Notes: generated from the letters alone by a model not told the origin. A stretch of 64,000 bases of DNA from Granulosicoccus sp965214025 (GCA_965214025.1 CBDCAW010000003.1:1-64000), one strand, 5' to 3'; counted from the stretch's first letter, positions 19,083 through 29,085 are shown. Made by a program: numbers and translations.

Positions 19083-20402
19083 ATGCAGCATGACCCCCAT
19101 CATTCACAGACCGATCGCGAGGCCGTGAGCCGCACAGCCAGTCGCAGCCGCCATCATGACGGCGCCCGGCGCCCGGGCGCACAGCTACGCGGCAGCAACC
19201 AGAGCGGCATGCGCGCGCACAACGAACGCCTGATCATGACGTTGATCTACTTCGAAGGGGCTCTGCCCAGGGCGGAGCTGGCCAGGCGAACCGGGTTGTC
19301 TGCACAAGCAACATCAGTAATCGTGCGGGCGCTGCAGGCCGATGGCCTGCTCTCCTCCGGCGTACCGATTCGTGGCCGTGTCGGCCAGCCTTCCGTACCG
19401 ATATATATCGATCCGCAGGGAGCATTCTTTCTGGGCCTGCACGTCGGCCGTCGGCGAGTGAAGCTGGTGTTGCTCGATCTCGCCGGGGCGGTAGTGCAGC
19501 TCTGGCACGAAGACTATTCCTATCCCGAGCCTGCGAAGTTGCTGGAGTTCGTCGAGAGGCAGGCACGCCTGCTACCGGCGGAGCTTGGCAACCATCAGTT
19601 GTCCCGAATCGCAGGGCTCGGGGTAGCGATACCCTTCGGTCTCTGTAACTGGGCCGACCAGGCAGGTGCTCCACCTCCAATAATACAAGCTTGGAAAAAC
19701 TGTGATTTCACGGCGGAGCTGAAGATACGTGTCCCGTGGACAGTCGTCGTCGAGAACGACGCCACCGCCGCCTGCAATGCGGAAATGATCTATGGCGAGG
19801 CATCCGAGCAATTGCATGATTTCCTGTACCTGTACGTCGATACCTTCATCGGCGGCGGCATCGTGTTGGAGAAACGCCTGTTACCCGGGCATTCGGGCAA
19901 CGCCGGTGCCATCGGCTCGATGCTGGTTCCCGATGGCAATGGCCACACACGTCAACTGATCGAGATCGCTTCGCTGACCGTGCTAGAAGACCAGCTGCGC
20001 GAAGGCGGTTTCGACAGCACTCTCATCTGGAGAACCCCTGACGACTGGACGATGATCGCCACGCAGTGCTCGACGTGGCAGCAAGAGGCAGCTCACGCGA
20101 TCGCCTACGCCATCATCAACGCCTGCGCCGTATTCGATTTCGACCATGTCGTGCTGGACGGTTCTGTGCCCTCCTCCGTCCGCCTGGCATTGGTAGTGGA
20201 GATTCGGCAGGCCCTGCGCAACATCTGCTCCGAAGGCCTCGCGCTGCCGAACATCGTATGCGGAACCGAGGGCGTGCATGCCGGTGTTCTCGGCGCCGCC
20301 GGGCTGGTCCTGTCGAATCGGTTTCTGGCAGAGAACAAGGCGCTGACGATCACCCCCAGCGGTCCCTCCACGTCGTTGGTGGCCAGGGCCTCAGATTCAT
20401 GA
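19083..20402 (+). CDS. frcR: ROK-family transcriptional regulator of the sugar operon
   Basis: 439 residues from ATG 19083, which has GGG 5 bases upstream; GTG 19077 is also possible. A basic, low-complexity N-terminus of ~40 residues is followed by a winged helix (LPRAELARRTGLSAQATSVIVRAL split over two helices) and a ROK sugar-sensing domain with FLGLHVGRRRVKLVLLDLAG, VENDATAACNAE and TFIGGGIVLEKRLLPG. The usual ROK zinc-site Cys cluster is not evident. It should sense the imported sugar and control the divergent FrcBCA-like genes. Confidence 0.88.
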   Translation: MQHDPHHSQTDREAVSRTASRSRHHDGARRPGAQLRGSNQSGMRAHNERLIMTLIYFEGALPRAELARRTGLSAQATSVIVRALQADGLLSSGVPIRGRVGQPSVPIYIDPQGAFFLGLHVGRRRVKLVLLDLAGAVVQLWHEDYSYPEPAKLLEFVERQARLLPAELGNHQLSRIAGLGVAIPFGLCNWADQAGAPPPIIQAWKNCDFTAELKIRVPWTVVVENDATAACNAEMIYGEASEQLHDFLYLYVDTFIGGGIVLEKRLLPGHSGNAGAIGSMLVPDGNGHTRQLIEIASLTVLEDQLREGGFDSTLIWRTPDDWTMIATQCSTWQQEAAHAIAYAIINACAVFDFDHVVLDGSVPSSVRLALVVEIRQALRNICSEGLALPNIVCGTEGVHAGVLGAAGLVLSNRFLAENKALTITPSGPSTSLVARASDS

Positions 20403-20471
20403 GGGCAAACGCCTTACCGATGCTTCGGCCGCGCCGGCGGTGACAACGGTCATCACTGAAACACCGAGCAC

Positions 20472-21833
20472 CTATAACGAATCGACCCACTCGACGTAGC
20501 GCTTGATATCGAACTTGCGCTCCAGGCCCTTGTCGTTCATGTACCTGACCTTGCCGTAGACTTCACGCTCGGTCCAACCGCGATCGTGCAAGCCGAATAT
20601 CCAGGCAACGTTGGCATAGGAATTCGCATCTCGGCCATCGATGAACCAGCGATTGTTCAGGTAGAGCAAGGTTTCGTAAGCGTATTCCGGTGTGTTGCTC
20701 CATTCGAGTACCTTCTTGCCCCAGTACATGCGCATCATGTTGTGCATGTAGCCGGTTTTCAGCATCTCGCCCATGGCCGCGTTCCAGTAAGGGTCGTGTG
20801 TTTCTCCTGCCTCCAGCTGATCGCGCGAGTAGACGTGCTCGCGCCTGTCGTCACGGTGCTCGGCGAGCGTCTTTCGAGCCCAGTCCGGCAGGCTCTGGTA
20901 GGTCCCGTAGTTCTCGGTAAACCACACATGATTGATGGCCAGCTCGCGTCGGACCACCAACTCTTCGATATAGGCCTCCTTGTCTTCGTCAGATGCCGAG
21001 CCGGCTTCGAGTACTTTCTGTACCACCTCGGCAATGCCGATCTGCCCGAAGTGCAGCCAGGGGCTCAGTTCACTGGTACGAGGGTCAGCCGGATCGGCAC
21101 GTCGCTCGGCATATTCGTCCAGATCGCTGCGCAGGAAGTTGGCAAGCTTCTGCCGTGCAGCGCTGATGCCACCGGTAAACCGATCGCTACGCGGTACGCT
21201 GCGGTCGACATCCAGGCTTTGCAAGATCTCCTCGGGCTCCGAGAAGTCGAGGTCACCGGTGAGGTTCAACGGCAGCGACGAAGTGGCTGGCTTCAGCGAT
21301 GTCGACACCGACAGGCAGGCATCACGTTGGCGGTTGATCTTCGGCCGCAGGGTACGAGCGGCGTATTCGGCCTTGTCACTGGCCATGCCCACCGGCACGA
21401 TCACGTCGCTCTCTACAACCTCTACCCTGACCGGGCTCGCCGCCGCGAGGGAGTCGCGCCATTCGCGCAACAACGACAGGTAGCCGGCATCGGTCACGAC
21501 GGCAACCGCATCTTCGCTGTAACGGATCGCGACATCGGCCGGCGCACCTAGATGACCCACCAGTTTCACCCCGCGTGCCGCAAGCCTCTGCGACGTCTCC
21601 TTCAGCCCTTCGAGCATGAAGGCGAAGTGCCTTTCATTGGCTTCGGGATAGTCGTCGGTCAGACCGAACACGGCCAGTACGGAGACGTCGAGCCGGTTGG
21701 CCTCCCGAATCGCCCGGTGCAGAGCCGCATTGTCATCGGCACGCTGTGACGACTGCATCCAGTACAGCATGTAGCGGCCGTCCTTGTTGACCGGCTTGTC
21801 ATTCAACGTATGGCGTCTTGAATCGTCTGGCAT
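20472..21833 (-). CDS. phr: Class II CPD photolyase
   Basis: 453 residues. It repairs cyclobutane pyrimidine dimers using light and FAD. The class II pattern is clear: LYWMQSSQRADDNAAL at the N-terminus, EELVVRRELAINHVWF, THDPYWNAAMGEML, GYMHNMMRMYWGKKVLEWS and WIFGLHDRGWTEREVYGKVR. ATG 21833 has AGGA 9 bases upstream; a TTG eight codons earlier has none. It is convergent with the ROK gene and divergent from the App1-like gene. Class II enzymes are less common in Gammaproteobacteria than class I, and suggest sunlight exposure. Confidence 0.95.
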   Translation of the reverse strand: MPDDSRRHTLNDKPVNKDGRYMLYWMQSSQRADDNAALHRAIREANRLDVSVLAVFGLTDDYPEANERHFAFMLEGLKETSQRLAARGVKLVGHLGAPADVAIRYSEDAVAVVTDAGYLSLLREWRDSLAAASPVRVEVVESDVIVPVGMASDKAEYAARTLRPKINRQRDACLSVSTSLKPATSSLPLNLTGDLDFSEPEEILQSLDVDRSVPRSDRFTGGISAARQKLANFLRSDLDEYAERRADPADPRTSELSPWLHFGQIGIAEVVQKVLEAGSASDEDKEAYIEELVVRRELAINHVWFTENYGTYQSLPDWARKTLAEHRDDRREHVYSRDQLEAGETHDPYWNAAMGEMLKTGYMHNMMRMYWGKKVLEWSNTPEYAYETLLYLNNRWFIDGRDANSYANVAWIFGLHDRGWTEREVYGKVRYMNDKGLERKFDIKRYVEWVDSL

Positions 21834-21961
21834 CCTGTTCCATCCTAGGCCCGTCAATGATCAGGGTCGGTTAATCTGTGTCGGGTCCATTGCCTGCTCA
21901 TACGTTGCAGCATAGTACAGGCAGTCGACGTGACTTCACCCACCTACCCCATCGATCTCAA

Positions 21962-23128
21962 ATGACGAACACCGACGCCTCTTCACATGCCACGCTCTGG
22001 AAAACCCTGGCCCTGCGGGCAGGTCTGGGTGCAGAGCGGGTGCTAGACCTCGCACGCGAGCGTTTTCAACAGCGTTTTCGCCCCGATCTGCCCCTGCATA
22101 TCATTCCGTACACCGGTTTTGCGAACGCGGATCACCTGCGGTTATCCGGCCGTATCCTGATCTATCGCAAGCCACCGAGCTCAGATCCGGAGTCGACCTG
22201 GGGCGCCCTGCGTCACGCCTACCGACGTTTCGAAACGGATGAGGTGCCCGGGGTGAAGATCACTGCGCGCATCGGTGATGCGGAGGCGGCGTCCGCGGAA
22301 ACTCATAGCGATGCGGAGGGCTATTTCCACTTCGAGCTGCCCACGCCGCCGTCGGCTCGTACGCCTCTGGAGAGCATGATCAAGGTCCACCTGGATCTGC
22401 CGGAACACACCGGCGAGTTCGCAAGTACCGAGGCACAGGTGGTGATTCCGGCATCCGATGCCCGCTTCGGCGTGATCAGCGACATAGACGATACGGTGCT
22501 CGTGACCAATGCCACCTCGATCATCCGGATGATGCAACTGACACTGCTGGGTTCCAGCCGCTCGCGCATGGCCTTTCCAGGCGTGGCAGCGTTCTATTCA
22601 GCACTGCATGACCGTCGCAACCCGTTCTTCTACGTGTCCAGCAGCCCGTGGAACCTGCACGAGTTCCTGGAGGATTTCATGCATCTCAACTCCTTGGTGA
22701 AGGGCCCCATGCTGTTACGTGATTTCGGTCTCGATACCGAGCACTTCATCGCCGGTTCGCATCATGATCACAAGCTGAGTGCGGCGAAGCGGGTGCTCGA
22801 TCACTACCCGGAACTACCCTTCATCCTGATCGGCGACAGCGGCCAGGACGACCCGGAAATCTATTCCGAGCTGATCGACGCCTACCCGGGTCGTATTCAC
22901 GCCGTGTATATCCGCGATGTCTCCGAACGCGTACGTGATCAACAGGTGCAGGCGCTGATCGCAAAGGCTGACGCGAGAGGTGTCGAGATGTTGCTGGTAC
23001 CCGACAGTCATGAGGCGGCGGTGCATGCCGTATCCAAAGGTTTCATGTCGGATACGGCACTGGCGGCGATCGACGCGGGTGTCAGCGATGATCGGCAACC
23101 TCTTCCGATGGAGGATGAACAAGCCTGA
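21962..23128 (+). CDS. App1-like phosphatase (DUF2183), probable phosphatidate phosphatase
   Basis: 388 residues from ATG 21962; a GTG 28 codons earlier lacks support. The C-terminal half is a HAD-like phosphatase: GVISDIDDTVLVT carries the DxDxT nucleophile, FFYVSSSPWNLHEFLEDF the second motif, and LIGDSGQDDPEIY the acidic metal motif. Yeast App1 dephosphorylates phosphatidate, so a lipid substrate is likely but not shown. The first ~200 residues hold a beta-rich segment with no signal peptide. It overlaps the next gene by 41 bases, implying translational coupling. Confidence 0.85.
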   Translation: MTNTDASSHATLWKTLALRAGLGAERVLDLARERFQQRFRPDLPLHIIPYTGFANADHLRLSGRILIYRKPPSSDPESTWGALRHAYRRFETDEVPGVKITARIGDAEAASAETHSDAEGYFHFELPTPPSARTPLESMIKVHLDLPEHTGEFASTEAQVVIPASDARFGVISDIDDTVLVTNATSIIRMMQLTLLGSSRSRMAFPGVAAFYSALHDRRNPFFYVSSSPWNLHEFLEDFMHLNSLVKGPMLLRDFGLDTEHFIAGSHHDHKLSAAKRVLDHYPELPFILIGDSGQDDPEIYSELIDAYPGRIHAVYIRDVSERVRDQQVQALIAKADARGVEMLLVPDSHEAAVHAVSKGFMSDTALAAIDAGVSDDRQPLPMEDEQA

Positions 23129-24191
23129 CAGGGCGCGTTCACGAACCGTTGCGTTGAAGCTCGATACTGCGATCACAGACCGACGAGCCGATTTTACGGC
23201 CAGGCTTCGGTCGCTGACAAGAGAATACAAGCTGGGTACGGCTACCGCCGCCTTGCTGTTCGCCGACGAGCATCTGACTCGGGAGGTGGCAACGGGCAGG
23301 CCGCTCTCGGCGGTTGACGCAGGCGCACCGCCGGTATCGGTTGCATCGTTGTCCGACAGACCCGCTGCGAGCCACTTTCCCCCGAATACCGACCCCACCC
23401 CTACCCTGATCGTCCCGGGTTTGCTGGGCGGATCGGTTCGCCAGCTCGTCGCCCCCCTGGCCTTCGCCGAGCTGGCACTCGAACTACAGAACTACGATAT
23501 CAAGGTTGCATGGGTCAGTGGCAGGCACGGTTGCGATCGCAATGCTCAAGAGCTGCACCGGCAAGTGATGGCCGCCGCCGAGAAGCATGGCCAGGCCGTT
23601 CACCTGATCGGCTATTCGAAGGGCTGCGCTGATGCCCTGCACCTGTTGGTCAACCACCCGTCGTGCCACGACGCGCTGCGCAGCGTCACCAGTCTGGCAG
23701 GTGTGGTCGGCGGCACACCGCTGGTCGCCGACAGCCCTCGCTGGATGGATCTGCTATTGCAGTATCTTCCGCTGCCGGGCGTACCTTTCGGCGATGGTCT
23801 GGCGCTAGATCACCTCGACCCGGGGTTCCGGCACGCCTGGCTCGAACAGCATGCCTTACCGGACTCGATTCGTTACGCATCGGTAGTCGCAACACCGTCG
23901 CTGGCGCAGGTATCGCGACTTCTCAGGCGCAGCTGGCGTCAGCTCGCCGTGTTCGATCGTTACAACGACGGCCAGGTCATCGCAGGGGATGCCATGATTC
24001 CGGGCAGTGAGCTGCTGGCTGTGGTGAACGCTGACCACTGGGCTATCGCCCTGCCGATCGGCAAGCGCCTGCGCTGGCTGTCGCCGTGGTTGGTCGATCC
24101 CAACGAATTCCCCCGAACGTTGTTGTTGCAGGCGATCATCGATCACCTCGATGCCGACCTGCCAGCTGCCGCTGGTACAGCCCTCTCGTGA
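23088..24191 (+). CDS. Alpha/beta hydrolase (lipase/esterase-like)
   Basis: 367 residues from ATG 23088. TLIVPGLLGGSVRQL forms the oxyanion region and HLIGYSKGCADAL the GxSxG nucleophile elbow; VVNADHWAIALP supplies a candidate catalytic His and DGQVIAGDAMIPG a candidate Asp region. No signal peptide or transmembrane helix is obvious. The start is uncertain: ATG 23115 abuts GGAGG too closely to use it, so the upstream ATG inside the App1-like gene is preferred. Overlap with an App1-like phosphatase suggests a two-step lipid-turnover pair (inference). Confidence 0.8.
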   Translation: MIGNLFRWRMNKPDRARSRTVALKLDTAITDRRADFTARLRSLTREYKLGTATAALLFADEHLTREVATGRPLSAVDAGAPPVSVASLSDRPAASHFPPNTDPTPTLIVPGLLGGSVRQLVAPLAFAELALELQNYDIKVAWVSGRHGCDRNAQELHRQVMAAAEKHGQAVHLIGYSKGCADALHLLVNHPSCHDALRSVTSLAGVVGGTPLVADSPRWMDLLLQYLPLPGVPFGDGLALDHLDPGFRHAWLEQHALPDSIRYASVVATPSLAQVSRLLRRSWRQLAVFDRYNDGQVIAGDAMIPGSELLAVVNADHWAIALPIGKRLRWLSPWLVDPNEFPRTLLLQAIIDHLDADLPAAAGTALS

Positions 24192-24198
24192 ATCATGG

Positions 24199-24216
24199 CT
24201 ACCGGCCAACCGGTAG
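24199..24216. terminator. Inverted repeat between convergent genes
   Basis: CTACCGG-CCAA-CCGGTAG, a perfect 7-bp stem with a 4-base loop, in the 45-base gap between the hydrolase and symporter stops. No T-tract, so a weak two-way terminator at best. Confidence 0.45.
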
Positions 24217-24236
24217 GTGCGCTACCCCGGGCCGCT

Positions 24237-25832
24237 TCAGGTAAAGATGAAATACGTCGAGACCACCACCGCCACCACAACCATGCCGGCCGGCCAGGCC
24301 AGTGTCCACGGCGTCATGTCGACCGCCATGCTGTCCTTCTGGACGAACTCCGACTCGGACGGCCGAAGGTAACCGATCAGCAGCATGATGCACACGTTCA
24401 TGACGAACAGGATCGCCATCACATGCAGGAAGTGTGGGTAATCGTCTGCACCGACGATGAATGGCTTGATCACGAACTGGCTCAAAATATACAGCGACAC
24501 GCCGAGCCCCAGGCCCACCTTGGCCGCCAGGGGTGGAACCCGCTTGTTCAGTGCACCCACCAGGATGATGGTCAGAATGGGAATGCTGTAGCAGCCGCTG
24601 ACCTCCTGAAGATAGCCGAAGAGGCCTTGCGGCGCATTGGCGATGAACGGCGAGATGCACATGGCCAGTACTGCAAGCAGAGCCCCGAACTTCTTGCCGG
24701 CCGACACCGTCTGCCGCTCTGTGGCATCTTGCTTGAAGTACCGTTGGTAGATGTCCACGCCGAACAAGGTGACCGAGCTGTTCAGCGCACTGTTGAACGA
24801 ACTCAGGATGGCACCGAACAGCACTGCCGCGAAGAAGCCGCGCAACGGAAAGGGCAGCACCTCCGATACCAACCTCGGGTAGGCCGTATCATTCACCTCC
24901 AGGCTGCCTTCGAACAGGTGCCAGGCTATGATGCCCGGTAATACGACGATGAGTGGCCCCAGTATCTTGAAGGCCGAAGCCAGCAGCAGCCCTTTCTGCC
25001 CCTCCTCCAGATTCTTGGCCGCCAATGCGCGTTGAATGATCGCCTGATTGGTGCCCCAGTAGAAGAGCTGTACCAGCATCATGCCCGTGAAGATGGTCGC
25101 GAACGGGATGGATGAATCCGGCCCACCGATGGCATCGAATTTCTCCGGGTTCGCGGTGTACAGCGTCTTTGCGCCTTCGATCACGCTACCATCGCCGATG
25201 GCCATCAGGCCGAAGATCGGCACCAGCAGACCGCCGGTGAACAGCCCGATCGCGTTGATGGTATCGGAGACGGCAACCGCCTTGAGACCACCGAAGATCG
25301 CGTAGATCGAGCCGGTGATTCCGATGGCCCAGACCGTGATCCACAACGAAGCGGTTTTACCGACGCCCAGCAGATTCGGCACATCGAACATCGTGCCCAG
25401 TGCCAGTGCCCCCGAGTAGAGAACGATGGGCAGCAATACCACCACGTAGCCCGACAGGAACAGCAGGGAGACGATGGTCTTGGTCTGGGTGTCGTATCGC
25501 TCCTCGAGGAACGTCGGTATGGTCGCGATGCCACTACGTAGGTAGCGCGGCAACAGGAACAGTGCGGTCACGACCATCGCGATGGCCGCCAGCGTCTCCC
25601 AGGCCATGACCAGGATGCCTTCACCGTAGGCCTGACCCGTCAGGCCGACGATCTGCTCGGTGGAAAGGTTCGTCAGCAACAACGAACCGGCGATGACCGG
25701 TGCCGTCAGGCTGCGCCCGCCGAGGTAGTAGCCATCGCCGGTATCTTCATTGGTGCCCCGAGTCCAGAGCCAGGAGATCACGGCCACCAGCAAGGTGAAG
25801 CCGAAGAAACTGACGATGTTCAGTGTGCCCAA
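24237..25832 (-). CDS. Sodium:solute symporter (SSS family), SglT/YidK-like
   Basis: 531 residues with about 14 hydrophobic segments. Family features: DGYYLGGRSLTAPVIAGSL near the N-terminus, LSTEQIVGLTGQAY, the sodium-site region AILSSFNSALNSSVTL, and WGTNQAIIQRAL. It imports a sugar, polyol or similar solute with sodium. The start is TTG 25832 with AGGAG 6 bases upstream. Given iolC and iolB in the window, myo-inositol is a reasonable but unproven substrate. Confidence 0.9.
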   Translation of the reverse strand: MGTLNIVSFFGFTLLVAVISWLWTRGTNEDTGDGYYLGGRSLTAPVIAGSLLLTNLSTEQIVGLTGQAYGEGILVMAWETLAAIAMVVTALFLLPRYLRSGIATIPTFLEERYDTQTKTIVSLLFLSGYVVVLLPIVLYSGALALGTMFDVPNLLGVGKTASLWITVWAIGITGSIYAIFGGLKAVAVSDTINAIGLFTGGLLVPIFGLMAIGDGSVIEGAKTLYTANPEKFDAIGGPDSSIPFATIFTGMMLVQLFYWGTNQAIIQRALAAKNLEEGQKGLLLASAFKILGPLIVVLPGIIAWHLFEGSLEVNDTAYPRLVSEVLPFPLRGFFAAVLFGAILSSFNSALNSSVTLFGVDIYQRYFKQDATERQTVSAGKKFGALLAVLAMCISPFIANAPQGLFGYLQEVSGCYSIPILTIILVGALNKRVPPLAAKVGLGLGVSLYILSQFVIKPFIVGADDYPHFLHVMAILFVMNVCIMLLIGYLRPSESEFVQKDSMAVDMTPWTLAWPAGMVVVAVVVSTYFIFT

Positions 25833-26025
25833 GCCGATCTCCTATTCAACATCCGGCAGACATTCCCCTTGCGATGAAAGGAGATCCTCTATACCTGCGC
25901 CTTGAAACATGGAATCCGTACGCTGCCGGAGTTCGGGTAACGACCTGCAATGCCTCGAGGGAACAAGACCTATCTCTTCATTTCGAACGAACGCTAACGC
26001 AGATCCCCATTCGCGGCAAGCGGTT

Positions 26026-26952
26026 TCACGGCTGCGGACCCCACCGGAAGTCGCCGAGAAGCGGGTAATGGTCACTCGGCCACTCGCCATCGAAACGGCG
26101 CTGTACGACCACAGGCGAGCCGGCAGGCTCGATGCCCGTCGAGTAGGCCAGATGATCGATGGCCCTGAAGAGATTGATTCCGCGGTTGAAGTGATAGGTG
26201 GAGTCCGTAACCGTCGGGAACGAAAACCCCGCATCCTTCAGGATTTCCACGCTGTCCGAGCCGGTTCTTCCATTCAGGTCACCGACCAGGAACACAGGCT
26301 TGCCGGCCTCGATCAGCGGCGCGATCCGGCTGACCACCAAGTCGGCAGAGAGGCGACGGTTGGAACCGCTCTTGTATTCGAAGTGCACGTTGAACACGTG
26401 GAAGTCCTCACCGGACTTACGGTCCCGAAAGCTTGCCCACGACGCGAAAGCCGGGTAGGAACCGTTGAAGGTCCGCGAATAGATCACGTCGGGTGTGTCG
26501 GAAAAGAAGAACCAGCCTTGCTCTTGCAGCACCAGCCGATCCGTGCGGTAGAATATCGGCTGGGTCGACGGAAATTCGCGCCAGTCGCCGATGGCCGCCG
26601 CCGCGTAGTCGGAATTGCGATCGAGCAACCAGTCGAGCGTCAGGTTCACGCTGCCATCCTCCCCGCCCGCGAAGCTCTCCATCTCCTGGAACGCCACGAT
26701 GTCGGCTTTCAAGGCCTTGAAAGCGTTGTCCAGCGGCCCCTTGCGCCTATGCCAGTCGTCGACCGACCAGGCACCGACCTGCTTGCCGAGTTCTATGTAG
26801 TGGACGTTGTAGGTGGCTATCCGCAAGGCGCCCTCTATCCTCGGCGGCACCGTACCCGAGTTCGAGCCACAGGCGGATGTCAGGGTGATGAGCGCAACCA
26901 GCGGCAATACGATGGTCCTACCCCATGCCAATGACGGATTCGGCATCATCAT
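26026..26952 (-). CDS. Exported endonuclease/exonuclease/phosphatase-family lipoprotein
   Basis: 308 residues from the first of three consecutive ATG codons (26952). A lipoprotein signal ends LITLTSAC at the lipidated Cys. The EEP fold follows: RIATYNVHY, DIVAFQEME with the metal Glu, FNVHFEY, LVGDLNG and the C-terminal SDHYPL with catalytic His. The family includes DNases and phosphodiesterases; the true substrate cannot be told from sequence. An upstream ATG at 26988 would lengthen the signal by 12 residues; neither start has a clear ribosome site. Confidence 0.85.
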   Translation of the reverse strand: MMMPNPSLAWGRTIVLPLVALITLTSACGSNSGTVPPRIEGALRIATYNVHYIELGKQVGAWSVDDWHRRKGPLDNAFKALKADIVAFQEMESFAGGEDGSVNLTLDWLLDRNSDYAAAAIGDWREFPSTQPIFYRTDRLVLQEQGWFFFSDTPDVIYSRTFNGSYPAFASWASFRDRKSGEDFHVFNVHFEYKSGSNRRLSADLVVSRIAPLIEAGKPVFLVGDLNGRTGSDSVEILKDAGFSFPTVTDSTYHFNRGINLFRAIDHLAYSTGIEPAGSPVVVQRRFDGEWPSDHYPLLGDFRWGPQP

Positions 26953-27132
26953 ATGGGGAGACCACGGGAAGCGGCGGTTCACTCTCATCACGAGGGCTCG
27001 GCTTGTCGATTCATCAGTCATCATGGCACACTGCTGCGCGTGGATCGGCAGGCAACCAACGCGGCACGATGCCGGCTCGGAAAGTCTCGTTCGTTGTGGC
27101 CCCGTGCTTGAATCCTTGCTCGAAACCGAACG

Positions 27133-29085
27133 ATGAACATGGCGACTCTTGATCTCATCACCATCGGACGCGCCAGCGTCGATCTGTATGGCATACAAGT
27201 TGGCGGACGGCTTGAGGACATGGGCTCGTTCGAAAAGTACATCGGCGGCAGCCCGACGAACATCGCCTGCGGCACAGCTCGCCTGGGCCTGAAATCCGCG
27301 TTGATCACCGGGGTCGGCGACGAACACATGGGCCGTTTCATTCGTGAGCGGCTCGCCGGCGAAGGCGTCGATACGCGCGGCGTGAAGACCGATCCGGAGC
27401 GGTTGACCGCGCTGGTGCTGCTCGGCATCCGGGACCGGGATCACTTTCCGCTGATATTCTTTCGCGAGAACTGTGCCGACATGGGGCTGTGCGAGGCGGA
27501 TATCGATCCGGCTTTCATCCGCGAGGCACGAGCCGTGATCGCCACCGGTACGCACCTGAGTCACCCACGCACCGAGGCGGCGGTGCTGAAAGCCTTGAAG
27601 GTCGCTCGCGACAGCGGCCTGCGTACCGCGCTCGACATCGATTACAGACCGAATCTGTGGGGCGTCGCCGGGCATGGCGAAGGCGAGAGCCGCTTTGTCG
27701 CAAGCGAGGCGGTGACCACACGCTTGCAATCAACCCTGACCCTGTTCGATCTCATCGTCGGCACCGAGGAAGAGTTCCACATCGCCGGTGGTTCCACCGA
27801 CACGCTGAGTGCGCTGCGTGCCGTCAGGTGCATCAGCCAGGCGACGCTTGTCTGCAAGCGCGGCGCGTACGGCGCCGTAGCCTTTACCGGCGACATTCCC
27901 GATAGCCTGGACGAAGGTCAGACGGGGCCAGGCTTTCCGATAGAGGTGTTCAATGTGCTCGGTGCGGGCGACGGCTTCATGTCCGGTCTGTTGAAAGGCT
28001 GGCTCGACGACCACGACTGGCCCACTTCACTGAAGTACGCGAACGCGTGTGGCGCCTTCGCCGTTTCGCGCCATGGTTGCACGCCTGCCTACCCGAGCTG
28101 GGAAGAGCTGCAATTCTTCTTCCAGCGCGGCCTGCACGAGAAGGCGTTACGCCACGATGCCGAACTCGAGCAAGTGCACTGGGCGACCACTCGGCGCGGC
28201 GAGCGCTCGACGATGCGGATCTTCGCGTTCGACCACCGCCTGCAGTTCGAGCAGATGCCAGGTGCCACGATTGACAACATAGGCCGATTCAAGAGCCTTT
28301 GCCTGCAGGCTGCAGGTCAGGTCTCGCAAGGCAAGCCTGGCTACGGCCTGCTGTGCGACGCACGCCTTGGGCAGGATGCCCTGTTCGAGGCAGCCGGCAG
28401 TGGCCTGTGGATCGGCCGACCGGCCGAGTATCCAGGCTCGCGCCCGTTGACACTGGAACCCCAGCTCGGCCCCGATTGCGGTGGCCTGATCGAATGGCCA
28501 CGCGAGCAGGTGGTCAAGTGCCTGTGCTTCGCCCATCCTGACGACTCGGAGGCCATGTGGGCAGCACAGGAAGCCACGGTGTCACGCCTGTATCATGCGG
28601 CGCGACGCAACGGCCTTGAGATGTTGCTGGAAGTGATTCCGTCGAAGGTGGGCGACGTGAGTACACACACCACGGCGCAGGTCATCCAGCGTTTCTACGA
28701 CATCGGTGTCTACCCCGACTGGTGGAAACTGGAACCCTTCACCACCGACGAGGCCTGGGCGGCAGTGGTCGATGCCATCGAGATGAACGATCCGCGCATC
28801 CGCGGTATCGTCGTGCTGGGCCTGGACGCACCGGAGGCCGAACTGGCAGCCTCGTTCGAGCGTGCCGCCCGCTTTCCACTGGTCAAGGGCTTTGCCGTCG
28901 GTCGCACGATCTTCGGCAAGGTCGCACGTGCCTGGATGAGCGATGAAATCAGCGACAAGGCAGCGGTGGCGACGATGGCAGGCAATTACGCACGGCTTTG
29001 CCATCTGTGGGATACCGCGGCGGAAAATGCGTCGACGCACGCCTCGAGGCATACGTCGAAACACGCGTCGAAGGGAACCGTGTGA
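27133..29085 (+). CDS. iolC: Bifunctional 5-dehydro-2-deoxygluconokinase / phosphogluconate aldolase
   Basis: 650 residues. The first ~330 are a PfkB-family sugar kinase (IGGSPTNIACGTARLG; catalytic VLGAGDGFMSGLLKG). From about 350 the DUF2090 domain follows (RIFAFDHRLQFEQM; WWKLEP), the aldolase of fused IolC proteins. Together they phosphorylate 5-dehydro-2-deoxygluconate and cleave it to dihydroxyacetone phosphate and malonate semialdehyde in myo-inositol breakdown. The C-terminus ends in a four-residue repeat tail absent from a minimal enzyme. Its stop overlaps the next gene by 4 bases (GTGA). The other iol genes except iolB are not in this window. Confidence 0.95.
   Translation: MNMATLDLITIGRASVDLYGIQVGGRLEDMGSFEKYIGGSPTNIACGTARLGLKSALITGVGDEHMGRFIRERLAGEGVDTRGVKTDPERLTALVLLGIRDRDHFPLIFFRENCADMGLCEADIDPAFIREARAVIATGTHLSHPRTEAAVLKALKVARDSGLRTALDIDYRPNLWGVAGHGEGESRFVASEAVTTRLQSTLTLFDLIVGTEEEFHIAGGSTDTLSALRAVRCISQATLVCKRGAYGAVAFTGDIPDSLDEGQTGPGFPIEVFNVLGAGDGFMSGLLKGWLDDHDWPTSLKYANACGAFAVSRHGCTPAYPSWEELQFFFQRGLHEKALRHDAELEQVHWATTRRGERSTMRIFAFDHRLQFEQMPGATIDNIGRFKSLCLQAAGQVSQGKPGYGLLCDARLGQDALFEAAGSGLWIGRPAEYPGSRPLTLEPQLGPDCGGLIEWPREQVVKCLCFAHPDDSEAMWAAQEATVSRLYHAARRNGLEMLLEVIPSKVGDVSTHTTAQVIQRFYDIGVYPDWWKLEPFTTDEAWAAVVDAIEMNDPRIRGIVVLGLDAPEAELAASFERAARFPLVKGFAVGRTIFGKVARAWMSDEISDKAAVATMAGNYARLCHLWDTAAENASTHASRHTSKHASKGTV
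29029..29076 (+). repeat. 12-bp repeats encoding the IolC C-terminal tail
   Basis: Four degenerate 12-bp units encode ASTH, ASRH, TSKH and ASKG just before the stop. The array stays in frame and also supplies the AAGGGA ribosome site used by the overlapping downstream gene. Confidence 0.6.

Noticed and set aside
24195..24941. 248-codon plus-strand frame over the symporter gene
   Set aside because: Hydrophilic His/Arg-rich shadow of a membrane protein gene.
25909..26934. 341-codon plus-strand frame over the EEP lipoprotein gene
   Set aside because: The minus strand carries all EEP catalytic motifs and a lipobox; the plus-strand product matches nothing and is Arg-rich.
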